DNA of 64,000 bases from NORP309 sp964352735 (lineage in GTDB: Bacteria > Pseudomonadota > Gammaproteobacteria > Xanthomonadales > Marinicellaceae). Position 1 is the stretch's first letter. Each line of letters opens with the position of its first letter. The stretch lies in NCBI GenBank assembly GCA_964352735.1, contig CAYGTC010000010.1:21607-85606 (forward strand). The letters run 5' to 3'. Positions 27,963 to 36,512 of the stretch are shown here, one piece after another. The notes under the pieces were generated by a model, which did not search any database, was not told where the DNA came from, and saw only the letters and a program-made list of their open reading frames with translations. The position numbers and the translations under genes are program-made.

Positions 27963-28816
27963 TCCATGTGCGCTTAGCTGGGATATTTTCCACCATTCAG
28001 GACCTTGGGCGTCATGGTTATCGAAACATTGGGGTGCCAAGCAGTGGTGTCATGGATCAATACAGTGCCAAATTGGCCAATGCATTGCTTGATAATGATC
28101 CTAACAGTGCTGTATTGGAGATGACTTATCAGGGTGTCATACTTGAATTCAATGAGTCGGCATGTATTGCCATAACCGGAGCGTTGGCTCAAATATTTGT
28201 CGATGGACAGCCTTATCGTCACAACTCGGTGATTGCCATCAATGCTGGCAGTGTTTTGAAAGTCGGTACATTTTCTCTTGGGGCCAGGGCATATTTGGCC
28301 ATAGCTGGTGGGTTTGATTGTCCTGTTGTATTAAACAGTTGCAGTTTTTACCAAGGTGTTACTGCCAATGCAATGATAAAGCTAGGTGATGACTTGCTGT
28401 TTCATCAATCAGCCAAAAATATCATCAACAGAGCTTCTGTTAAACCAGATTTAACATATTTTCATTCAGAGACCATTGATGTTATGAAAGGGCCTGAATT
28501 TGCATTATTGAATGATCAAATGAAAGCCGTTTTATTAACACATGAGTGCTCTGTTGAGGCCACTAGCAACCGTATGGCTTATCAATTAAAAATACACAAT
28601 GGCAGCACGGTTGTCTTGCATGCGCAGGAGATCATCAGTTCAGCAGTGCATGCTGGAACGATTCAATTGACGCCTGCTGGCAATATCATGGTATTGATGA
28701 GAGATTGTCAAACAACAGGTGGTTATGCTCGCATCTTACAACTATCAGAAAACTCGATTGACCGTCTTGCTCAGAAAAGACCAGGCCAAAAAATTCAATT
28801 CAATTTACTTCATTGA
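27959..28816 (+). CDS. pxpC: 5-oxoprolinase subunit PxpC (KipA-like)
   Basis: A 285-residue allophanate-hydrolase-subunit-2 / biotin-dependent-carboxyltransferase-like protein. Signatures are FSTIQDLGRHGYRNIGVPSS, GVMDQYSAKLANALL, RAYLAIAGGFDCPVVLNSCS and TPAGNIMVLMRDCQTTGGY. It completes PxpABC. It is slightly shorter than the about 310-330 residues I would expect in many homologues, but the conserved blocks are all present. It is the last gene of the operon; the next gene starts 120 bases later with its own leader. Confidence 0.93.
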   Translation: MIHVRLAGIFSTIQDLGRHGYRNIGVPSSGVMDQYSAKLANALLDNDPNSAVLEMTYQGVILEFNESACIAITGALAQIFVDGQPYRHNSVIAINAGSVLKVGTFSLGARAYLAIAGGFDCPVVLNSCSFYQGVTANAMIKLGDDLLFHQSAKNIINRASVKPDLTYFHSETIDVMKGPEFALLNDQMKAVLLTHECSVEATSNRMAYQLKIHNGSTVVLHAQEIISSAVHAGTIQLTPAGNIMVLMRDCQTTGGYARILQLSENSIDRLAQKRPGQKIQFNLLH

Positions 28817-28938
28817 AAATTCAAAAAGTAGGACATTGATCTATTTGATCATGCAAAATTTTCTATAATTATACTTGCAGTAATAATTTCGTACGTGTAA
28901 TATGTGTACTACTATTAAATTCGTATTAAGAGAATGAT

Positions 28939-29295
28939 ATGAAAAAATTCATGTATTTATTATCAGCAATATTGTTCATGGCAAGTTGTGCTTCAACCAA
29001 GGTAAATAATCCTGAAGCTTCATTGACTCCTCTTAATGATAGATATGGTAAACCAAGGGTTTCTCCTACTGCTAAAAAATCATTGAGGGGTGATTTAGCT
29101 AATAACGAAGCCAATAGAGTGGTTTGCCGTAAAGTGAAGAAAACTGGTTCTAGTATTCCAGTGATTACTTGTAAAACTGTTGCCGAGCGTAAAAGTGATG
29201 AAAAAAGAAGTAAGTCTGCTGTCGAGCGTATGCTCCAAGATGGGATGCAAAATACGGGAGGCAGGTTTGGTGGTCTATTGAATGATAACCAGTAA
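28939..29295 (+). CDS. Small lipoprotein of a tandem family, copy 1
   Basis: A 118-residue predicted lipoprotein (leader LSAILFMASC). The mature part has two conserved blocks shared with the next three genes: ASLTPLNDRYGKPRVSPTAK, and a core with two cysteines 15 residues apart (VVCRKVKKTGSSIPVITCKT). A charged KSDEKRSK segment and a glycine-rich tail follow. The core resembles that of other small uncharacterised proteobacterial proteins (C-x-R-x3-TGS-x-IP-x3-C), for which no function is known to me. The cysteines could form a disulfide in the periplasm. Confidence 0.75.
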   Translation: MKKFMYLLSAILFMASCASTKVNNPEASLTPLNDRYGKPRVSPTAKKSLRGDLANNEANRVVCRKVKKTGSSIPVITCKTVAERKSDEKRSKSAVERMLQDGMQNTGGRFGGLLNDNQ

Positions 29296-29351
29296 AAGGT
29301 GATTGTTCATGTGGTCTTTTAGGGTAAAAGTAAAAAAGAAAGGTGATGAAA

Positions 29352-29687
29352 ATGATGAAAAAAATAATAATTCTTATGTCAGTAATGATGACGTTGGTCA
29401 ACTGTGCTTCCAGCAGTTCATATAACCACAAGGCATCATTGACGCCATTGAATGACAAGTACGGTAAGCCGCACATTTCACTCAAGGCAAAAAAAGCACT
29501 GAAAGGCGAACTGGTCAAAACTGAACACAATAAGGTGGCCTGTCGTAAAGCCAAGAAAACTGGTTCAAGGATCACTGTGGTTAACTGTAAAACCATTGCA
29601 GAACACAACGTTGATGATAACAGATACAGATCCGTATCTGCTCGAATCGTTTATGAAGCCATGCAAAATGGTGGACAGATTTGGTGA
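29352..29687 (+). CDS. Small lipoprotein of a tandem family, copy 2
   Basis: A 111-residue predicted lipoprotein (leader LMSVMMTLVNC). It is the most diverged of the first four copies: the core reads VACRKAKKTGSRITVVNCKT, and HISLKAKKALKGEL replaces the usual RVSPTAKK block. Both core cysteines are kept. I place the start at the ATG at 29352, spaced eight bases from AAAGG. The leader and first 25 codons are almost identical in DNA to copy 3, pointing to recent duplication. Confidence 0.7.
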   Translation: MMKKIIILMSVMMTLVNCASSSSYNHKASLTPLNDKYGKPHISLKAKKALKGELVKTEHNKVACRKAKKTGSRITVVNCKTIAEHNVDDNRYRSVSARIVYEAMQNGGQIW

Positions 29688-29814
29688 TTAATGGATAACA
29701 GTAACATAAAGCAACAAAGTGCAGAGGTGCCATTGTTGTCAATTGAAATAAAAAGTCGGCGGCAAACAAATTGTTTGTACAGCCACTAATGTTAATAAAT
29801 GAAAGGTGATGAAA

Positions 29815-30189
29815 ATGATGAAAAAAATAATAGTTCTTATGTCTGTAATGATGATGTTGGTCAATTGTGCTTCAAATAATGCGCACAATCAAAAGGCATC
29901 ATTGACGCCGTTGAATGATAAATATGGTAAACCACGTGTTTCGCCAACAGCAAAAAAAGCCTTGAGAGGCGAATTGGCCAATGTAGAACACAACAAGGTG
30001 GTGTGTCGTAAAGTGAAAAAAACTGGCTCAAGTATTCCTGTCATAACATGTAAGACAATTGCAGAGCATAAGAGTGATCAAAAAAGAAGTAAAGATGCAG
30101 CAGAACGCATCTTATATGATACCAATCAAAATACAGGAAGATTCGAAAATCAGCGGGTTCAACCTGGTTTACCAAATAATCCTTTTTGA
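29815..30189 (+). CDS. Small lipoprotein of a tandem family, copy 3
   Basis: A 124-residue predicted lipoprotein (leader LMSVMMMLVNC). It has ASLTPLNDKYGKPRVSPTAK, then KKALRGELANVEHNKVVCRK, and the two-cysteine core with IPVITCKTIAEHKSDQ. The tail (GRFENQRVQPGLPNNPF) differs from the neighbours. The start at 29815 is spaced as in copy 2, with the same AAAGGTGATGAAA leader. It is followed by an intrinsic terminator at 30267-30300. Confidence 0.75.
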   Translation: MMKKIIVLMSVMMMLVNCASNNAHNQKASLTPLNDKYGKPRVSPTAKKALRGELANVEHNKVVCRKVKKTGSSIPVITCKTIAEHKSDQKRSKDAAERILYDTNQNTGRFENQRVQPGLPNNPF

Positions 30190-30266
30190 TCAAATTTGAT
30201 GAAAAAGAGTTTGAGTAAAAATAAAAACAACAGTCAAAGCAGTTATTTTGCTATTGATAATACAAT

Positions 30267-30300
30267 AAACCATCAGATGATTGCTCGTCTGGTGGTTTTT
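30267..30300 (+). terminator. Intrinsic terminator after lipoprotein copy 3
   Basis: Arms AAACCATCAGA (30267-30277) and TCTGGTGGTTT (30288-30298) pair with one G-U, followed by a T run. It separates copies 1-3 from copies 4-5. Confidence 0.7.
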
Positions 30301-30331
30301 GGCTAATAAAGTGAATAACAAGGGGAAAACC

Positions 30332-30670
30332 ATGAAAAAAGTAATAATTCTTATGTCAGTAATGATGATGTTGATCAGCTGTGCTTCAAATAATTCATAC
30401 AATCAAAATGCCTCTTTAACGCCATTAAATGATAAGTATGGTAAGCCTCGTGTATCACCAACTGCCAAGAAATCTTTAAAAGGTGAGCTGGCCGAAAATG
30501 AAGCCAATAGAGTGGTTTGCCGAAAGGTGAAAAAAACGGGTTCTAGTATTCCTGTGATCACTTGCAAAACTGTTGCAGAACATAAGAGTGATGACAAAAG
30601 AAGCAAGCAAGCGGCAGAGCGGATTATCTATGACACCAATCAAAATACTGGTAAATTTGAAAATTTTTGA
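30332..30670 (+). CDS. Small lipoprotein of a tandem family, copy 4
   Basis: A 112-residue predicted lipoprotein (leader LMSVMMMLISC). The ATG at 30332 follows AAGGGG, a strong ribosome binding site, so the longer frame from 30281 is rejected. Its mature part is close to both copy 1 (KKSLKGELAENEANRVVCRK) and copy 3 (AERIIYDTNQNTGKFEN), as expected for a family exchanging or duplicating segments. Both core cysteines are present. Confidence 0.75.
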   Translation: MKKVIILMSVMMMLISCASNNSYNQNASLTPLNDKYGKPRVSPTAKKSLKGELAENEANRVVCRKVKKTGSSIPVITCKTVAEHKSDDKRSKQAAERIIYDTNQNTGKFENF

Positions 30671-30804
30671 CCGATGTGGACCGTATTGTCAGTCTAATGA
30701 GATGTATTAAGTTTAACGTATTAATTTTAACGTAGAACTGGCATTTATTTAGGTTAAGGAATTGACCAACAGAACAATAATTAAATATAAAATATAAAAG
30801 GTTA

Positions 30805-31029
30805 ATGATGAAAAAAATAGCAATAATTGCATGTTTATCAATATTTTTGATGAACTGTGCAGCAAATAAATCAGCGCATAATTCACAAAGTGTAAAGAAA
30901 GCCCAAACATCTCAAAGCGCATCAGGAAGTGAGGAAAAAGCCAAAAAATCTCGCATGAATTGCAGAAGGGGTGCTGCTTCTACTGGTTCGAATTTATCAT
31001 CAAGAAATTGTAAAAAAAGAAACGGTTAG
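30805..31029 (+). CDS. Small lipoprotein, distant fifth member of the tandem family
   Basis: A 74-residue predicted lipoprotein (leader IIACLSIFLMNC) with AAAGG upstream of the ATG at 30805. It lacks the ASLTPLND block but ends in a related core, MNCRRGAASTGSNLSSRNCK, where C-R-x4-5-TGS-x6-C-K matches copies 1-4. It is Ser/Lys-rich in between. I treat it as a shortened relative with moderate confidence. Confidence 0.6.
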   Translation: MMKKIAIIACLSIFLMNCAANKSAHNSQSVKKAQTSQSASGSEEKAKKSRMNCRRGAASTGSNLSSRNCKKRNG

Positions 31030-31048
31030 AAATTCAGGCCAGCATTAT

Positions 31049-31079
31049 GGTGCCATCTGTGAGTGAGATAGATGGCACC
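31049..31079. terminator. Hairpin between convergent genes
   Basis: Perfect 10-bp arms GGTGCCATCT (31049-31058) and AGATGGCACC (31070-31079) with an 11-base loop lie between the lipoprotein array and the convergent kinase gene. No T tract follows on either strand, so termination is likely but would be atypical. Confidence 0.45.
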
Positions 31080-31153
31080 TGTGTATTTACCACGTGATAA
31101 CAATTGTGTAGTTTACAATAAAAAAATCATAGGTGGTCTCTCTTGTGATCTGA

Positions 31154-32089
31154 TCAGAATTGATAGCCGAATTCTTCTTCAAACATATCTTTAAACTCCT
31201 TTTTGCTAAAACTGTGATTTTGAGTACCAGCACTGGCAATTTTGATGCTACCAAGTAATGAGGCAATGCGTCCAGTAGTCTCGATATCAAGATCATTCAT
31301 AAAGCCATATAATAAGCCTGCTCTGTAGGCATCGCCACAACCTGTTGGATCTTTAACTTGTTGTGCTTCAACCACGGGAATGCGGTAAAGTTTTCCATTG
31401 GTGTAAATTTCTGAGCCTTTTTCTCCTCGAGTTACAATTAATGCTTTAAGGTCTTTAGCGATTTCATCGGCATTCATTCCTGTGCATTCACAAACCAATT
31501 CATACTCATAATCGTTGACGGCCATCCATGTGGCTTGTTTTATGAATTTTTTTAAATCATCTCCATCAAAAAGAGGCATGGCCTGACCTGGGTCAAATAT
31601 GAAAGGGATGTTGTTATCCGAGAAGCCTTGAGCATGAGTGATCATACCATCTCTTCCATCAGGCCCAACAATGCCAATGCTGATGTCCTTATGATCCGAT
31701 ACTTTGCATTCATGAGATAAGCTCATAGCACCGGGATGAAAGGCGGTGATCTGGTTGTTGTCTTGATCGGTGGTAATGAATGCTTGAGGAGTGAACATGT
31801 CTTGTTTTACGATGATGGCTTCCTGTGGGATTTCAAGAGACTTCATATGTTCTGTGTAGGGCGTAAAGTCTTGTCCGACTGTACCCATGGGCACCGGGTT
31901 ACCGCCTAATAGTTTTAGGTTGTAAGCGATATTGCCAGCGACACCACCAAATTCTCTGCGCATATCAGGCACAAAAAACGATACATTAAGTTTATGTATT
32001 TGTTTGGGCAAGATGTGTTTAACAAATTGATCCTGGAAAACCATTATTGTGTCATAGGCTAGGGAGCCACATATTAGTGCTTTACTCAT
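31154..32089 (-). CDS. PfkB/ribokinase-family sugar or nucleoside kinase
   Basis: A 311-residue cytoplasmic kinase. The N-terminal signature FGGVAGNIAYNLKLLGG and the C-terminal DPTGCGDAYRAGLLYGF, with the catalytic base Asp in GCGD, define the PfkB family. The ATP-side segment LIVTRGEKGSEIYTNGK is also present. Substrate cannot be assigned; close relatives are often annotated as adenosine kinase-like. It lies 28 bases downstream of gatB on the same strand and probably shares its transcript. Confidence 0.88.
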   Translation of the reverse strand: MSKALICGSLAYDTIMVFQDQFVKHILPKQIHKLNVSFFVPDMRREFGGVAGNIAYNLKLLGGNPVPMGTVGQDFTPYTEHMKSLEIPQEAIIVKQDMFTPQAFITTDQDNNQITAFHPGAMSLSHECKVSDHKDISIGIVGPDGRDGMITHAQGFSDNNIPFIFDPGQAMPLFDGDDLKKFIKQATWMAVNDYEYELVCECTGMNADEIAKDLKALIVTRGEKGSEIYTNGKLYRIPVVEAQQVKDPTGCGDAYRAGLLYGFMNDLDIETTGRIASLLGSIKIASAGTQNHSFSKKEFKDMFEEEFGYQF

Positions 32090-32117
32090 AGTTTATTCTC
32101 TTGATTGTGTATATCTT

Positions 32118-33563
32118 TTATTGTTTTTCTAAAATCGCTTTGACTTCAGCAGGATTAGCCCTGCCTTTGGTTTGTTTCATCACTTGTCCGACGAAGAAGT
32201 TGAACATTTTCATGTTGCCATCTTTGTATTCTTGAAATTGAGTAGGGTTATTTTCAATCAATTCTGTAACAATGGCTTGTAAGGCAGCGGTATCAGAAAC
32301 TTGTTCAAAACCATGTTCTTTAATAACATGTGAAACGCTTTGTGTGGTGTTCCATATTTTTTCTAAAACCACCTTGGCGATTTTATGTGAAATGGTGCCA
32401 GTACTTAAGGTGTCCAATAAATCGGCAAATTGTTGTGGGCTGACGCCTTGTTTGTCATCCTGATCGGTGCTTTTTAACAGAGCACTGTATTCTCCCAGTA
32501 ACATTTTTGCTACTGAATCAGCATCCGCCTTGTTTAATAATTTGATGGTTTGATCAAAAAAGTCAGAGAGTTGAATGTCTCGGGCAATGGTATTGGCATC
32601 ATCTGCTTTGAGATTCAATTCATCCACATAACGTTTTTGCTTGGCTGCAGGAAATTCGGGTATGAACTGTCTTTCATTATCTATATAGGCCTGATCGATC
32701 ACCACTGGTAACAAGTCGGGATCAGGGAAATAACGGTAATCATTGGCTTCTTCCTTGCTACGCATGGAGCGAGTCTCATGTTTTTCAGCGTCATATAGTC
32801 GTGTTTCCTGAATGACTTTCTGGCCTGATTCAAGTACTTCAATTTGTCGTTGAACTTCATAGTTGATCGCTTTTTCAACAAACCTGAAAGAATTGATGTT
32901 CTTTAATTCTGTTCTGGTTCCCAGTTCTTTTTGGCCTTTGGGGCGAATTGATACATTCGCATCACACCTGAATGAACCTTCTTGTAAGTTGCCATCACAT
33001 ATGCCAAGGTGTGTGACAATGGTGTGAACCTCTTTCATATAGCTGACGGCTTGTTTGGCTGAAGTCATGTCTGGCTCCGAAACAATTTCAATCAAAGGTG
33101 TGCCACAACGATTTAAATCAATGCCAGAATACTGTTGGTATTTATCATGCACAGATTTTCCTGCATCTTCTTCAATGTGCGCCCGATTTACTCGTATGAC
33201 TTTATCGTTGCCATTTTCATCTTTAATAGTGACCGTACCATGTTTAACAATGGGGTGCTTGAGTTGTGTTATTTGATAGCCTTTGGGAGAATCAGGATAA
33301 AAGTAGTTTTTACGATCGAATCTGGATTCCTTTGCAATGACTTGAGCATTAACTGCTAAACCAAAACGGATCGCGTATCTCAAAGCTTTCTCATTAAAAA
33401 CCGGGAGTGTGCCTGGTATTGCTGCTTCAAGTAAGCTGACTTGTGAGTTGGGTGATTGGCCATATTCAGTGCTGGTTGCAGCAAACAATTTGCTTGTGGT
33501 TTTGAGTTGTGTGTGAATCTCTAAACCAATAACGGTTTGCCATTGTGTTTTTTGATCAGTCAT
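32118..33563 (-). CDS. gatB: Asp-tRNA(Asn)/Glu-tRNA(Gln) amidotransferase subunit B
   Basis: A 481-residue subunit that binds and phosphorylates the mischarged tRNA. Signatures: VIGLEIHTQLKTTSKLF, DRKNYFYPDSPKGYQITQ, GTPLIEIVSEPDM, GSFRCDANVSIRP and ELKNINSFRFVEKAI, with the YqeY-like tail ending in GQVMKQTKGRANPAEV. The ATG at 33563 has GGAGG seven bases upstream and overlaps the gatA end by eight bases; a TTG at 33578 is therefore not used. Confidence 0.97.
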   Translation of the reverse strand: MTDQKTQWQTVIGLEIHTQLKTTSKLFAATSTEYGQSPNSQVSLLEAAIPGTLPVFNEKALRYAIRFGLAVNAQVIAKESRFDRKNYFYPDSPKGYQITQLKHPIVKHGTVTIKDENGNDKVIRVNRAHIEEDAGKSVHDKYQQYSGIDLNRCGTPLIEIVSEPDMTSAKQAVSYMKEVHTIVTHLGICDGNLQEGSFRCDANVSIRPKGQKELGTRTELKNINSFRFVEKAINYEVQRQIEVLESGQKVIQETRLYDAEKHETRSMRSKEEANDYRYFPDPDLLPVVIDQAYIDNERQFIPEFPAAKQKRYVDELNLKADDANTIARDIQLSDFFDQTIKLLNKADADSVAKMLLGEYSALLKSTDQDDKQGVSPQQFADLLDTLSTGTISHKIAKVVLEKIWNTTQSVSHVIKEHGFEQVSDTAALQAIVTELIENNPTQFQEYKDGNMKMFNFFVGQVMKQTKGRANPAEVKAILEKQ

Positions 33564-35007
33564 CGTAACCCTCCGCAATTGCTAAATGCCATTTGGTGTT
33601 TTGTTGGAATTGGTGTGCGGCATTCAGAATGGTTTTTTCCTGTAAATTATTGCCAATCAATTGTAGACCGACGGGCATGTTGTTAGCCTGTCCAATGGGA
33701 ATGGACAGGCAAGGTAAGCCTGCCAGTGAAGACGGTATGGTGAAAATATCTGCTTGATACATGCTCACAGGGTCTTTTTTCGCATTGAATTTAAAGGCGA
33801 CTTCAGGCGATACAGGTGCAGCTATGACGTCAACTTGTGTAAAGGCTTGTTTGAAATCATTGGCAATTAAACGCCTGATTTTTTGTGCTTTTCGGTAATA
33901 GGCATCATAAAAACCTGCAGATAGTGCCCATGTGCCAACCATGATGCGCCTTTTAACTTCTTCGCCAAAACCTTCTGTTCTTGATCTGACGTACAAATCA
34001 TCCAGATCTTTAGGGTTGTTGCATTGATGTCCGTAGCGAACACCATCGAATCGAGAAAGATTGGATGAACATTCAGCTGGGGCAATCACATAGTAAGCTG
34101 AAACTGCCAAATGCGCATTGGGTAATGTGATGTCAATGATTTGTGCACCTTGATTATTGAGTTCTTCAATGGCTTTTAAGGTCGGTGCTTTGATGTCATC
34201 AGACAAACTTTGTATCCATTCAGGAATTATGCCAACTCTCATGCCTTTAATGGGTGTGTTTAAGTTTTCAGCAAAGTTCTCTTTGTCTACTTGAGCTGAA
34301 GTGGAGTCTTTTGGGTCGAATCCACACATTTCGGACAAAACAAAAGCACAATCTTCAGCACTTTTCGCCATCACTCCTGCTTGATCAAGGCTGGATGCAA
34401 AAGCCACCATGCCATAACGAGATGCCCTGCCATAACTGGGTTTGATGCCCGTTATTCCACACAGTGCAGCTGGTTGTCTAATGGATCCGCCAGTGTCCGA
34501 CCCAGTGGCAAATGGTACTAAGCCTGCTGCAACAGCCACTGCAGAACCGCCAGATGAGCCACCGGGAACTGTATCGAGATCCCAAGGGTTTTTTACGGCA
34601 CCAAAGTAAGAGTTTTCATTTGATGAGCCCATGGCAAACTCATCCATGTTGGCTTTGCCAAGGGTAATGCAACCAGCCATATTTAGGTTTTCAACGATGG
34701 TAGCGTTATAGGGTGCAACAAAGTTCTCCAACATGCGAGAACCACAGGTTGTCTGAATGTTTTCAGTGCAAAATAGATCTTTATGGACCAGAGGTATGCC
34801 AGTAAGCAGTTGCCCTTTTTGTTGGTCGATCAGTTGCTGTGCAGCTGATATTTGCTGTGTGGCTAACTCAGGTGTCAGGTTAATCAAACAATTGAGCTCA
34901 CTGGCGTGTTGGTCAATTCTGCTTTGATAAAACTGACACAGTTCTTTAACGGAAATGTCCTTGTTATTTAAAGCAACGGACAATTGCTTAATGTTTTGAT
35001 ATTTCAT
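33556..35007 (-). CDS. gatA: Asp-tRNA(Asn)/Glu-tRNA(Gln) amidotransferase subunit A
   Basis: A 483-residue amidase that liberates ammonia from glutamine for GatB. The amidase signature contains the Ser-cisSer-Lys triad: the lysine in LVHKDLF (about residue 78) and the serines in PGGSSGGSAVAVAAG and TGSDTGGSIRQPAA. LCGITGIKPSYGRASRYGM is also typical. It follows gatC by 14 bases. The complete gatCAB set implies that at least one of Asn-tRNA or Gln-tRNA is made by transamidation. Confidence 0.97.
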   Translation of the reverse strand: MKYQNIKQLSVALNNKDISVKELCQFYQSRIDQHASELNCLINLTPELATQQISAAQQLIDQQKGQLLTGIPLVHKDLFCTENIQTTCGSRMLENFVAPYNATIVENLNMAGCITLGKANMDEFAMGSSNENSYFGAVKNPWDLDTVPGGSSGGSAVAVAAGLVPFATGSDTGGSIRQPAALCGITGIKPSYGRASRYGMVAFASSLDQAGVMAKSAEDCAFVLSEMCGFDPKDSTSAQVDKENFAENLNTPIKGMRVGIIPEWIQSLSDDIKAPTLKAIEELNNQGAQIIDITLPNAHLAVSAYYVIAPAECSSNLSRFDGVRYGHQCNNPKDLDDLYVRSRTEGFGEEVKRRIMVGTWALSAGFYDAYYRKAQKIRRLIANDFKQAFTQVDVIAAPVSPEVAFKFNAKKDPVSMYQADIFTIPSSLAGLPCLSIPIGQANNMPVGLQLIGNNLQEKTILNAAHQFQQNTKWHLAIAEGYDD

Positions 35008-35021
35008 TGATTGATCCTTGA

Positions 35022-35309
35022 TTACTCAACAACAGTTGGGACTAAGAAGTAATCTTCATCAGCTAGTTCGGCCATTGATAGCAACGTATCTTTGATTGAG
35101 GTTTGTTTGACTTCATCAACTCGGAGTCTTTGAACGGCATCCATTGGGTTGGCCATGGGTTTAATGTCATCAGTATCGGCCTGGTTAATATCATTAATCA
35201 TGCCGATCACAGCGTCCAAGGAAGTGGCAATAACGTCGATTTCAGTTTCGCTAACATGGAGTTTAGCAAGAACTGCAATTTGTTTGACTTCTTTACGATT
35301 TATTAACAT
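35022..35309 (-). CDS. gatC: Asp-tRNA(Asn)/Glu-tRNA(Gln) amidotransferase subunit C
   Basis: A 95-residue small subunit that holds GatA and GatB together. It begins INRKEVKQIAVLAKLHVSE and contains DDIKPMANPMDAVQRLRVDE, both standard GatC blocks. First gene of the gatCAB operon, divergent from mreB with about 100 bases between them. Confidence 0.94.
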   Translation of the reverse strand: MLINRKEVKQIAVLAKLHVSETEIDVIATSLDAVIGMINDINQADTDDIKPMANPMDAVQRLRVDEVKQTSIKDTLLSMAELADEDYFLVPTVVE

Positions 35310-35358
35310 ACAGTGACCCTAAAATAATATATAATTGGCGATTCGCGCTATTTTAACT

Positions 35359-35383
35359 AATGGCATGACATTATGCCATTTTT
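35359..35383 (+). terminator. Terminator-like hairpin in the mreB leader
   Basis: AATGGCAT (35359-35366) pairs with ATGCCATT (35373-35380) and runs into five T residues, 29 bases before the mreB ATG and facing it. The stem is short and low in GC, so any attenuation is speculative. Confidence 0.35.
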
Positions 35384-35411
35384 CCAACATAAACCATACA
35401 ATTAATATAAC

Positions 35412-36464
35412 ATGTTAAAAAAATTCAGAAGCCTTTTTTCAAACGACTTGTCAATAGATTTAGGAACAGCCAATACGCTGATATATATGAAGGACCATGG
35501 TATTGTACTTGATGAGCCTTCTGTGGTGGCAGTGCGTATGGACCGTGGTATTGGTGGCCCGAAAGACATTGCATCAGTAGGAATGGATGCTAAAATGATG
35601 TTGGGTAGAACGCCTGGTCATATTTCTACCATCAGGCCCTTGAAAGATGGGGTCATCGCTGATTTTGAAATGACTTCAGCTATGCTGCAACATTTTATCC
35701 GTAAAGTGCATTCCAATCGTTGGTTGAAACCCAGTTCCCGCGTACTGATCTGTGTGCCATGTGGTTCTACACAAGTTGAAAGGAAGGCGATTCAAGAATC
35801 TGCAGATGAAGCAGGCGCATCAGATGTGTATTTGATTGAAGAGCCGATGGCTGCTGCTATAGGCGCAGGCATACCCATTCATGAGGCATGTGGCTCAATG
35901 GTTTTGGATATAGGTGGTGGTACATCTGAGGTTGCTGTTTTGTCTCTCAATGGAATTGTTTATGCTGCATCGGTTAAAATTGGTGGTGATAAATTTGATG
36001 AAGCAATTATTTCTTATGTGCGCAGAAGTTACGGTACTTTGATTGGTGAAAGTACTGCTGAAAAAATCAAAAAAGAAATTGGCTGTGCTTATCCATCGAC
36101 AGAGGTTAAGACCATAGAAGTGACGGGTCGGAATTTGGCTGAGGGTGTGCCAAGAATGTTTTCTATCAATAATAATGAAATACTGGAAGCATTGCACGAG
36201 CCATTGGCCGGTATTGTCTCTGCGGTTAAAACCGCACTGGAACAGACGCCACCTGAGTTGTGTGCAGATGTGGCAGATCAGGGAATTGTTCTAACAGGGG
36301 GTGGAGCATTATTGTGTGATTTAGATAAATTACTGATGGAAGAAACGGGCTTACCTGTGTTGATTGCAGAAGATCCTTTGACGTGTGTGGCCAGAGGTGG
36401 CGGTAAAGCTTTAGAAATTATGGATGAACAAGGCTCAGATTTTTTCACATTCACACGTAGGTAA
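35412..36464 (+). CDS. mreB: Rod-shape-determining actin homologue MreB
   Basis: A 350-residue filament-forming ATPase that directs lateral wall synthesis. Signatures: LSIDLGTANTLIYMKDHGIV, TIRPLKDGVIADFE, the phosphate-2 loop LDIGGGTSEVAVLSLNGIV, IGGDKFDEAIISYVRR and VLTGGGALLCDLDKLL. Length is standard. First gene of the rod cluster. No clear ribosome binding site precedes the ATG at 35412, which is common for this gene. Confidence 0.98.
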   Translation: MLKKFRSLFSNDLSIDLGTANTLIYMKDHGIVLDEPSVVAVRMDRGIGGPKDIASVGMDAKMMLGRTPGHISTIRPLKDGVIADFEMTSAMLQHFIRKVHSNRWLKPSSRVLICVPCGSTQVERKAIQESADEAGASDVYLIEEPMAAAIGAGIPIHEACGSMVLDIGGGTSEVAVLSLNGIVYAASVKIGGDKFDEAIISYVRRSYGTLIGESTAEKIKKEIGCAYPSTEVKTIEVTGRNLAEGVPRMFSINNNEILEALHEPLAGIVSAVKTALEQTPPELCADVADQGIVLTGGGALLCDLDKLLMEETGLPVLIAEDPLTCVARGGGKALEIMDEQGSDFFTFTRR

Positions 36465-36512
36465 CGTGATATCGAGGCATCTTTGAGCAATAATTAAAAG
36501 CATTCAACTGCT

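Noticed and set aside
28850..28938. A promoter for the lipoprotein array
   Set aside because: A perfect TATAAT is at 28864-28869, but the nearest TTGATC boxes are 13 and 22 bases away, so no convincing pair could be assigned.
36465..36512. A possible break between mreB and mreC
   Set aside because: The 48-base gap has no terminator; the cluster reads as one unit.
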